Positions 1 to 4,358 are shown, counted from the first letter of the stretch. The stretch is DNA of 6,111 bases from Ruminococcus sp. (GCA_023667165.1 JAMPAO010000133.1:1-6111), one strand, 5' to 3'. Numbers and translations are program-made. The notes: a model not told the origin generated them from the sequence alone.

Positions 1-4
1 TTTC

Positions 5-33
5 TTGACACCGTCCTTCTCTTGGTGTATACT
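5..33 (+). promoter_or_regulatory. Sigma-A promoter of the first gene
   Basis: TTGACA at 5-10 and TATACT at 28-33 are separated by exactly 17 bp. The -35 box is a perfect match and the -10 box matches five of six positions. Transcription would start near 40, just ahead of the ribosome binding site of the gene at 59. Confidence 0.8.
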
Positions 34-45
34 GGTAAGAGAAGG
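15..45. promoter_or_regulatory. Inverted repeat over the -10 box, possible operator
   Basis: CCTTCTCTT (15-23) and AAGAGAAGG (37-45) are perfect 9-bp inverted arms with a 13-bp centre that holds the TATACT -10 box. A dimeric repressor bound here would block RNA polymerase. The same arms could form a hairpin in DNA, but the likely start near 40 means the left arm is not transcribed, so a protein-binding role is more likely. The binding protein is not identified; the wHTH-like product of the adjacent gene is one candidate. Confidence 0.5.
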
Positions 46-58
46 GAGGTGATTTTAT

Positions 59-394
59 ATGCCTAAAAAAGAAAAGCAACTGTTAAAATATATCACAACC
101 CACTATGATATTGGAGCAGATATTGACACTCGTGATATTTATGATAAGCTGAAAATGCCTCCAAATGATGTAGACTCAATATGCGACTATCTTAATCAGC
201 AGGGACTTTTTTCAGATTATGTTCAATATCAGAATGGAGGCAGAGCTTTTTCGCTTACATACAGTTTGTTCGCTTATAAAAAGAATACAAGAAACGAACG
301 TTTAAAGTATGTTCTGTCATCAATTGTTGTTCCTATCGCAGTAGGTGTGATTTCCTCGGTAGCTTCAAGAATTATCCTCAGCAGTTTTTGGTAA
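59..394 (+). CDS. Small membrane-anchored winged-helix-like protein, function unknown
   Basis: This 111-residue protein starts at ATG 59, eight bases after a strong AGGGAGGT (43-50) and downstream of a consensus promoter. Residues about 4-70 look like a small winged-helix domain: charged helices (KKEKQLLKYI, TRDIYDKLKM, DVDSICDYLNQQGLF) followed by a beta-wing-like stretch with a GG turn. Residues about 84-107 (YVLSSIVVPIAVGVISSV region) form one hydrophobic helix, preceded by Lys/Arg-rich KKNTRNERLK, which predicts a cytoplasmic N-terminus and a C-terminal membrane anchor. I do not recognise a named family. It could be a membrane-tethered regulator or an accessory protein of the mobile element. 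The last 17 bp overlap a convergent minus-strand small ORF. The gene call is firm because of its promoter and SD; the function is open. Confidence 0.75.
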   Translation: MPKKEKQLLKYITTHYDIGADIDTRDIYDKLKMPPNDVDSICDYLNQQGLFSDYVQYQNGGRAFSLTYSLFAYKKNTRNERLKYVLSSIVVPIAVGVISSVASRIILSSFW

Positions 395-485
395 GAATAA
401 TAAAGGTTACTACATAACTTACTACAAAACAAAAATCGTGAATGATCCTGTCTTCCAAACTTCCGGGATCAGGGGGGAATTTCAT
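378..485 (-). CDS. Small ORF, possible stub of an ICE sigma-like factor
   Basis: On the minus strand, ATG at 485-483 opens a 35-residue ORF preceded by AAGGAGTGATC, a near-complete Shine-Dalgarno at good spacing. The product begins MKFPPDPGSLEDRIIHDFC and then becomes a hydrophobic run (FVVSYVVTFIIL). From memory, the first part resembles the N-termini of short sigma-70-like regulators in clostridial ICEs, which are usually well over 100 residues long. If so, this is the beginning of such a gene joined to unrelated sequence. Otherwise it may be a genuine one-helix membrane peptide. It lies downstream of the 46-codon minus-strand ORF, about 33 bases away, so the two could be co-transcribed. 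Its 3' end overlaps the convergent gene ending at 394. The SD is the main support; the homology is uncertain. Confidence 0.35.
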   Translation of the reverse strand: MKFPPDPGSLEDRIIHDFCFVVSYVVTFIILTKNC

Positions 486-518
486 TTGATCACTCCTTTC
501 TTGACACAAGAGATTTTT

Positions 519-659
519 TCAGCTTTTGACTGCATTCTTCTTTTTGCGGCTGCTATAACCACAAAGGTCACTTGTAAAAAAAGGAAGACTTGTCGATCCT
601 TTCGCCCGTTTTCCGTTCCTCACTGCGGGAGCGGGCTTTTTTCTTACCCTTACCTTCAT
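519..659 (-). CDS. Small basic protein, 46 residues, function unknown
   Basis: The minus-strand ATG at 659-657 lies five bases after GGGAGGTGA (673-665), one of the best Shine-Dalgarno matches in the window. The product is 46 residues and very basic: it starts MKVRVRKKPAPAVRNGKRAK, has one hydrophobic/aromatic patch (SLPFFTSDLCGYSS) and ends RKKKNAVKS. No signal peptide or membrane helix is visible. The composition suggests a nucleic-acid-binding or ribosome-associated small protein, but I recognise no family. A possible minus-strand promoter lies upstream at 718-747. The plus-strand ORF across the same bases (438-746) has no SD and a low-complexity product, so the minus strand is the better coding reading. 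Confidence 0.45.
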   Translation of the reverse strand: MKVRVRKKPAPAVRNGKRAKGSTSLPFFTSDLCGYSSRKKKNAVKS

Positions 660-677
660 TTTCTTCACCTCCCGTCC

Positions 678-706
678 TTGACACTCGCTCCCAACTGTGA
701 TATAAT
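678..706 (+). promoter_or_regulatory. Perfect sigma-A promoter of the XRE regulator
   Basis: TTGACA (678-683) and TATAAT (701-706) are both perfect matches with a 17-bp spacer. Transcription would start near 713 and run through the operator-like palindrome at 761-792 into the XRE gene, giving a leader of about 120 nt before CTG 834. The -10 box and its downstream flank (699-718) are nearly identical to those of the promoter at 3016. Confidence 0.85.
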
Positions 707-717
707 AATTATGGAAT

Positions 718-747
718 ATTATACCCTTTCGGTTTGCTATAAGTAAA
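718..747 (-). promoter_or_regulatory. Possible opposing promoter for the minus-strand small ORFs
   Basis: On the minus strand, TATAAT (723-718) has TTTACT (747-742) upstream at 18 bp. The -10 is perfect and the -35 matches four of six positions. Transcription would start near 711 and run left towards the small genes at 659 and 485. It overlaps the plus-strand start region, so the two polymerases would compete. Support is by motif only. Confidence 0.4.
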
Positions 748-760
748 TTATAGTACTAAA

Positions 761-792
761 ATTGATACTTATCAATAGTGTTTTGTATCAAT
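761..792. promoter_or_regulatory. Palindrome plus extra half-site, probable XRE operator
   Basis: ATTGATA (761-767) and TATCAAT (770-776) form a perfect 7-bp inverted repeat around two bases, and a third half-site TATCAAT follows at 786-792. The array lies downstream of the consensus promoter start and just ahead of the XRE gene, where an autorepressor would bind. It is also close to the possible opposing promoter, so one protein could control both directions. Confidence 0.55.
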
Positions 793-821
793 TCTGTAAC
801 TTTGTAAAAATGCACAATTAT

Positions 822-836
822 GGAGGCGTTATTCTG
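822..836 (+). promoter_or_regulatory. Ribosome binding site pointing to a CTG start
   Basis: GGAGG at 822-826 is the only good SD near the 5' end of the XRE reading frame. Counting seven bases reaches CTG at 834; ATT at 831 is only four bases away and there is no ATG, GTG or TTG at suitable distance. A CTG start would give weak initiation, a common way to keep repressor levels low. Confidence 0.5.
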
Positions 837-1208
837 GCTAAAAAGCTTAAAAAGTCAACAGCATACTCTGATTTTTTTAATAATCTCATTGATATATGCG
901 AATTTAGAAACACTTCTCCAACAACATTAGCCGAAAAATTTGCGCATAAAAGCGTCTTAACCGCATGGAAAAACGGAAAAATCGACACCTGCTTAGTAAC
1001 AAAATTGTCACTTGAACTTGATGTTCCTATTGATTGTTTGTTTACAGGTAATGATACCTCATTAAATAAAGCAAAACTATCAGATGATGAAAGGAATTGC
1101 TTAATGCATTATAATCAGTTGACCTCTATTGATAAAGTTCGAATAATTGAACATATGGCTGCATGGTATGAGAAGTACACCCCTGAAGAAAAAGAAAAGG
1201 CATCATAA
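834..1208 (+). CDS. XRE/Cro-CI family HTH transcriptional regulator
   Basis: This is a predicted DNA-binding regulator of 124 residues. Residues about 12-71 form an XRE-type helix-turn-helix domain: YSDFFNNLIDIC, helix 2 at TTLAEKF (30-36), recognition helix around SVLTAWKNGK (40-49, with the usual W-x-N-G), then LSLELDVPIDCLFTG. The C-terminal part (75-124) is helical and charged (LSDDERNCLMHYNQLTSIDKVRIIEH), as in many ICE and phage repressors. The frame is open back to a TTG at 762, but nothing there resembles an SD. GGAGG at 822-826 lies seven bases before an in-frame CTG at 834, which gives the typical N-terminus MAKKLKK, so I start there. ATG 810 is an alternative without an SD. The palindromic operator upstream suggests autoregulation. 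The HTH call is firm; the start is less so. Confidence 0.8.
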   Translation: MAKKLKKSTAYSDFFNNLIDICEFRNTSPTTLAEKFAHKSVLTAWKNGKIDTCLVTKLSLELDVPIDCLFTGNDTSLNKAKLSDDERNCLMHYNQLTSIDKVRIIEHMAAWYEKYTPEEKEKAS

Positions 1209-1310
1209 TCATCGGGAGCGGAAGAAAAGAACCTCCGAAGAGGTAAATATGATGCTTAATATATTGGTTTGTAAACTTACAAAAATCGACAATTTTACCG
1301 AGCTAAAATA

Positions 1311-1340
1311 AAGAGGCTGCCAACTGGTTGGTAGCCTCTT
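1311..1340. terminator. Long hairpin, probable terminator
   Basis: AAGAGGCT (1311-1318) pairs with AGCCTCTT (1333-1340), continued inward by a G-T pair and CCAA/TTGG, leaving a tight loop. On the plus strand it is followed by AAAATTT, so the T tract is poor. On the minus strand it is followed by TTTATTTT, a better terminator tail. It may end transcripts from either side. Confidence 0.6.
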
Positions 1341-1491
1341 AAAATTTGGTTGGTAGGTTGGTAGCCTCCAACTTTCTTTTTTGCAAGTATTTTTTCTATT
1401 CTTTTTAAGCGTTAAACCACGCATTAAAGGGAATTAAAAGCCTCTTAAAAGGTTTGTTTTTAAGATAACTCTGCACATCATATATTTGCCA

Positions 1492-1533
1492 AAAAACCCG
1501 ATTTGCCTTTGACATTGGACAAATCGGGTTTTT
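1492..1533. terminator. Strong bidirectional Rho-independent terminator
   Basis: AAAAACCCGATTTG (1492-1505) and CAAATCGGGTTTTT (1520-1533) are perfect 14-bp arms around a 14-base loop, with the T tract built into the right arm and an A tract in the left one. It should work on both strands. No intact gene lies directly upstream except the XRE regulator almost 300 bp away, so it may belong to a lost gene. Confidence 0.8.
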
Positions 1534-1562
1534 AGCTCCTTTTATTCAAAAAGTTTCGATTT

Positions 1563-1586
1563 TAAGCCATTTATCGGCTTATTTTT
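1563..1586 (+). terminator. Short terminator-like hairpin
   Basis: TAAGCC (1563-1568) pairs with GGCTTA (1576-1581) across a 7-base loop and is followed by TTTTT (1582-1586). The stem is short, so termination would be partial. It lies just before the truncated helicase fragment. Confidence 0.45.
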
Positions 1587-1631
1587 GATATTTTTAAGGC
1601 TTTTCAGCGTTTTTTATTTTTTGCGTTTTGT

Positions 1632-2975
1632 ATGTCAAATTACATGTCCCAACGCCACGGTCGTATTATACGGCAGGGCAATACCAACGGTAAGGTTGAC
1701 ATTTACCGCTACACCACGGACAAGACCTTTGACGCGTATTTGTACCAAATGCTTGAAAACAAGCAGCGTTTTATTTCGCAGATTATGACGGACAAGTCCC
1801 CCGTCCGTTCCTGCGAGGACGTGGACGAGGTTGCCCTCGATTACGCCGAGGTCAAGGCACTTTGCGCGGGAAACCCTTTGATTCGCGAGAAAATAGACCT
1901 TGAAACGGAAATAACTAAGCTGAACGTGCTTAAATCCGCTTTTCTTTCTCAAAAATATTCCTTGCAGGACAAGGCGTACAAGACCTTGCCCGAACACAGG
2001 AGGTACACGGAGTATTATATTGAAAATCTCAAATTTGATATTGAAGAAATAGCGAAATCCGTTAAACCGCTTACGAACGAGGACGGTAAAAATTACTACC
2101 CCGTAACCGTGAACGGAAAGGAGTACCACAACAAGGAGGAGGCGGGACAGGCTATAAGGCAGGCTGTTATCAGCAGCGATGACATAATGCACGGCAGAGA
2201 ATGCGAGATAGGTTCTTATCGCGGTTTTAAGATGTCAATACATTTAAAGGGTACGGAGGTAACCGCAAAACTTTCGGGAGCAGCCGCACATTACGGACGG
2301 TTAAATTTAAATAAGGACGTAAAGGCAAGCGGAAATATCGTCCGTCTTGACAACATTATAAACGGTATTGAACTGGAGCTGCAAAAACAGGAAGACCGTT
2401 TACAATCCCTCACGGCGGACATAAAAGAGGCTGAAATCGCCGCCAAAGCCGACTTCCCGCAGGAACGGGAGCTGATTGAAAAAGAAAAACGTCTTGCGGA
2501 AGTCAATACCTTGCTGACAAATTCCGAGGTAAGAGCGGACAACGGTATGGAGCTTTACGCCGCGCTTGTGGAAATTTGTCCCGAACTGGAAAAATACGAT
2601 ACCCTTTACTGCAAATACGAAAAGGGCGCGGACAGCGGCATAGAACCGCTTATCGTTGAGAAAAACGGCGATACGGTGTTTATCGCGCATACCTATGTAC
2701 AGAACGGCGATTTGATGTACGACCCCGCGATTGAGTTTTCCTTTGATACCAAAAATCACAGGGCGCAGGCTTTGTCCTATGAGCTTAGCGGTATGGGTAT
2801 ATATGAGGATTTTCGCGGCGGCGACCGTCCCGAAAGCAAGGCTGACGTTGAAAGTATGGCTCTTGATACAATGTTCGTGAACATAAAGTCTTATGACTAT
2901 GAGCGGACAAAGTTTGAATTTGACGATACCGACAGGGCGGCTGAAAAGGGAACAGGAGAGGATTTTGTGAGATAG
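1632..2975 (+). pseudogene. C-terminal fragment of ICE helicase/DNA methylase-type protein
   Basis: The 447 codons match the C-terminal part of the very large SNF2-type helicase, often fused to a DNA methylase, that clostridial and enterococcal ICEs carry; these run to 2,000 or more residues. The fragment opens at helicase motif VI (QRHGRIIRQGN, residues 7-17), followed by the conserved VDIYRYTTDKTFDAYLYQ and KSPVRSCEDVDE segments. A coiled-coil-like charged region spans about 240-300, and a mostly beta-looking C-terminal part ends at a normal stop. Everything before motif VI (ATPase motifs I-V and the methylase) is missing. ATG 1632 has no SD and only T-rich sequence before it, so translation is doubtful. 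Codon use is more GC-rich than that of the flanking regulators. The frame is undamaged throughout, so the truncation may be fairly recent. In the intact family the protein is thought to act during conjugative transfer or establishment. Confidence 0.8.
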
Positions 2976-2976
2976 T

Positions 2977-2992
2977 TTCCCCAGTGGGGAAT
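2977..2992 (+). repeat. Left 16-bp inverted repeat bracketing the RNase module
   Basis: TTCCCCAGTGGGGAAT here equals the reverse complement of ATTCCCCACTGGGGAA at 4298-4313. The pair encloses the promoter, tandem repeats and PBECR4-like gene. Both copies are near-palindromic hairpins, so they may simply be two terminators of the same kind, or they may mark the ends of an acquired cassette. Confidence 0.6.
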
Positions 2993-3005
2993 GGAAAAAA
3001 TTTTT
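2977..3005 (+). terminator. Hairpin after the helicase fragment
   Basis: TTCCCC (2977-2982) and GGGGAA (2986-2991) form a 6-bp stem with an AGT loop, one base after the stop codon. A short TGGAAAAAA separates it from TTTTT at 3001-3005, so it is an imperfect terminator. Its 16-bp sequence recurs in inverted orientation at 4298-4313. Confidence 0.5.
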
Positions 3006-3015
3006 CAAAAAGGTA

Positions 3016-3044
3016 TTGACAAAAGCGAAAATATCGGATATAAT
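3016..3044 (+). promoter_or_regulatory. Perfect sigma-A promoter of the repeat RNA
   Basis: TTGACA (3016-3021) and TATAAT (3039-3044) are perfect with a 17-bp spacer. The start would fall near 3051, immediately before a small TAGCT-ATA-AGCTA hairpin (3055-3067). The promoter is far stronger than needed for a rarely used gene, which suits constitutive production of an RNA such as an antitoxin. Confidence 0.85.
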
Positions 3045-3095
3045 AATTATAGAATAGCTATAAGCTACTAACGTGGGGCTGACACGATAAAAAAT

Positions 3096-3200
3096 CCGAT
3101 ACTAATGCCGCAAGTAATGGGCGGACGGTTGGCGGGCAACGGAAAAACCCGATATTAATGCCGCAAGTAATGGGCGGACGGTTGGCGGACAACGGAAAAA
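3096..3200 (+). repeat. Tandem repeat, two 52-bp units at a 53-bp period
   Basis: Unit 1 (3096-3147) and unit 2 (3149-3200) differ at two positions only: C3102 versus T3155 and G3136 versus A3189. Each starts CCGATA, contains TGCCGC and two or more GCGG blocks, and ends CAACGGAAAAA. Possible folding in each unit is TACT/AGTA (U-G allowed in unit 2), an outer CCG/CGG, and a GTTG/CAAC hairpin with a GCGGG or GCGGA loop. The CCGC loop can pair with the GCGG loop, which would make a pseudoknot. Confidence 0.9.
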
Positions 3201-3208
3201 TCAGTCAC

Positions 3209-3257
3209 TAAGGGGGACGACCTTAGCTACGGCAAGGCGTTTCCCCTTTAAATTTTT
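3209..3257 (+). terminator. Long terminator between the repeats and the RNase gene
   Basis: TAAGGGGG (3209-3216) pairs with CCCCTTTA (3243-3250) with one G-U pair. The stem continues with A3217-T3240, CG/CG and CCTT/AAGG around the loop AGCTACGGC (3225-3233), broken only by small bulges, and TTTTT follows at 3253-3257. The gene's SD begins at 3258, so transcripts reaching the RNase gene must read through. This matches the leaky terminator of type III toxin-antitoxin operons. Confidence 0.75.
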
Positions 3258-3272
3258 GGGAAGGTAAATTCA

Positions 3273-4253
3273 ATGAGAAAATCAGATGCAATTAGAATTA
3301 TTTATCAAGCTGCAAAAATATATGATGAACAACTATGCAATAAAAGACTTCTTGTTATTTATGGTGCGCCTAATATACCTAATTACATTGAGACGTTTGC
3401 TTTTCCGTCAAATTTCCTGCATTTAACGGGAGTGAAGTTGAACAACAATAACTCGGCTGATAGATTTTATAGATATGCTTGTGATGAAAGGCTTAGAGAA
3501 AGCGACTTTGAATTTAAAGATAATACCACGGAACAAAAATTAAATGTTCTTATCCAAACATTAAGAATTTCTACCAATGCAAAAATGATTGGTGATTTTA
3601 TTAATGGACATTTAAAGCTTCAAACAGATAAATTAGCTGGTAGTGTAAATTCTTGTTTAGGGTTTATTAAATCTAATAATTATTATGTTCCAAATACTGT
3701 ATTGGAAGTTGATATAAGACAGGAAACAAGTGATAGACAAAAGGTATTAGCTATACTAAGCAAAAGAATTGAAGAAGAGAAGTACAACACCATAGAAATG
3801 GTAGGAAAGAAAATAGATATAGAAAGATTGATAGAAAAAGTAGCACAATATGTACAGATTGACAGTAAAATTATGTGCAATAACGAACGTAACTTATCTC
3901 AATCTTCGCCGCAAATCAGCAGTCAAGATAACGCTTTAAAAAAGGCAAATGAAATTTATTCAGACTTTTTGAAAAACCGCACAGACGGTATAACGCTGCC
4001 AACGTCGCTTGATACTGCCGAAAACAGGGGGATAGTTTCACAGTACATAGTGGGGCAACTTAACAGCGGCGAAATTACCGAAGCGCAGCGCGAAAGCCTT
4101 AAAAGTTTGAGGGGCGCTATACGCGAAGCAGAAGAACCTTTATTTCCGCAAAAGGTTGATACAATAGCAGAATGGGCAAAAGACGTTATAGAAAAAGCTG
4201 AAGAACAAGATAAAGAGAATGACGAGCAGGAAAGAAATGATAATGCAAGATAA
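3273..4253 (+). CDS. PBECR4-domain protein, predicted RNase toxin
   Basis: A 326-residue protein. Residues about 5-170 match, by recalled family pattern, PBECR4 (phage Barnase-EndoU-ColicinE5/D-RelE-like nuclease 4), a predicted RNase fold described in proteins of phages and conjugative elements. Visible family signatures are NFLHLTGV (47-54, with H50 and T52 as candidate active-site residues), FY..AC..RL...DFEFK (65-82), the TT....LNVL stretch (85-93), NAKMIGDF (102-109), KLAGSVNSCLGF (120-131) and YYVPNTVL (137-144). ATG 3273 lies eight bases after GGGAAGG (3258-3264). Residues about 200-326 are a separate acidic, Glu/Gln-rich helical tail whose codons (CGC, GCG, AAC) are unlike the AT-rich first half (AGA, ATA, AAT), suggesting a fusion. 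No membrane helix or signal peptide is seen, so it should act in the cytoplasm. A strong promoter, tandem RNA repeats and a terminator precede it, suggesting RNA control. Family assignment is fairly sure; toxin activity is inferred. Confidence 0.75.
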   Translation: MRKSDAIRIIYQAAKIYDEQLCNKRLLVIYGAPNIPNYIETFAFPSNFLHLTGVKLNNNNSADRFYRYACDERLRESDFEFKDNTTEQKLNVLIQTLRISTNAKMIGDFINGHLKLQTDKLAGSVNSCLGFIKSNNYYVPNTVLEVDIRQETSDRQKVLAILSKRIEEEKYNTIEMVGKKIDIERLIEKVAQYVQIDSKIMCNNERNLSQSSPQISSQDNALKKANEIYSDFLKNRTDGITLPTSLDTAENRGIVSQYIVGQLNSGEITEAQRESLKSLRGAIREAEEPLFPQKVDTIAEWAKDVIEKAEEQDKENDEQERNDNAR

Positions 4254-4263
4254 TTCTCCGTTA

Positions 4264-4297
4264 AAAAGGCAGAACAACATTCGCTGTTCTGCTTTTT
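4264..4297 (+). terminator. Strong terminator of the RNase gene
   Basis: GCAGAACA (4269-4276) pairs perfectly with TGTTCTGC (4285-4292) across ACATTCGC. A-T and G-U pairs extend the stem outward into an A tract (4264-4267) and a T tract (4293-4297). It lies 10 bp after the PBECR4 stop codon. Confidence 0.85.
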
Positions 4298-4319
4298 ATT
4301 CCCCACTGGGGAATTTTTT
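4298..4319 (+). terminator. Second hairpin, right copy of the 16-bp inverted repeat
   Basis: ATTCCCC (4298-4304) and GGGGAAT (4308-4314) form a 7-bp stem with an ACT loop, followed by TTTTT (4315-4319). It is a compact terminator and, over 4298-4313, the exact inverted copy of 2977-2992. Confidence 0.65.
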
Positions 4320-4320
4320 G

Positions 4321-4358
4321 TTATAAAAGGTGATATTTTCTTATAAAAGTTTATAAAA
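4321..4358 (+). repeat. Phased TTATAAAA direct repeats in AT-rich spacer
   Basis: TTATAAAA occurs at 4321-4328, 4341-4348 and 4351-4358, spaced 20 and 10 bp, so all lie on about the same face of the helix. The rest of the spacer to 4450 is AT-rich without a gene. It could be a protein-binding array or curved DNA upstream of the recombinase promoter, or chance in AT-rich sequence. Confidence 0.35.

Larger units (their letters stand above)
1209..1631. other. Gene-poor stretch with several terminator hairpins
   Basis: No convincing gene is seen. The stretch begins with a small ACCTC-CGAA-GAGGT hairpin (1231-1244) just after the XRE stop, followed by a 20-codon ORF (ATG 1249 to TAA 1311) with a weak SD (GAGG 1240-1243) that the hairpin would hide. 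Terminator-like stems follow at 1311-1340, 1492-1533 and 1563-1581. AGCCTCTTAAAA occurs twice (1333-1344, 1439-1450) and GGTTGGTAGCCTC twice (near 1326 and 1353). It reads as intergenic debris between the regulator and the truncated helicase, plausibly the scar of a deletion or insertion. Confidence 0.6.
3051..3257 (+). ncRNA. Putative repeat-containing antitoxin RNA (type III TA-like)
   Basis: The stretch from the promoter to the terminator has no ORF with an SD and would yield an RNA of about 200 nt. It holds a 5' hairpin (3055-3067), two 52-bp near-identical units with A-rich junctions, and a long terminal hairpin. In known type III toxin-antitoxin systems (ToxIN, CptIN, TenpIN) a repeat RNA is transcribed from one promoter, mostly stopped by a terminator before the toxin gene, and cut by the toxin at A-rich sites between repeats into units that inhibit it. 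Every element of that layout is visible here. The RNA itself resembles no family I know, so the antitoxin role is inferred from layout. Confidence 0.5.

Noticed and set aside
604..642. Plus-strand terminator-like GCCCG/CGGGC hairpin with a T tract
   Set aside because: The stem is only 5 bp before a 10-base asymmetric interruption, and the T tract is explained by lysine codons of the minus-strand 46-codon ORF. No plus-strand gene ends directly before it.
438..746. Plus-strand ORF of 102 codons
   Set aside because: It has no SD at its start, its product is an unstructured low-complexity mix, and it runs through the promoter at 678-706. The minus-strand small ORFs across the same bases have far better SDs.
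1635..2192. Minus-strand ORF of 185 codons inside the helicase fragment
   Set aside because: It is the reverse shadow of a clearly homologous plus-strand frame, with no SD and no recognisable domain.
2400..3008. Minus-strand ORF of 202 codons
   Set aside because: It mirrors the helicase C-terminus and crosses the hairpin at 2977-2991; its product has no family features.
3096..3200. Tandem repeats as a CRISPR array or replication iterons
   Set aside because: Units are adjacent with only one base between them and no unique spacers, so it is not CRISPR. There is no replication initiator gene nearby, and a promoter and terminator frame the repeats, which favours a transcribed RNA.
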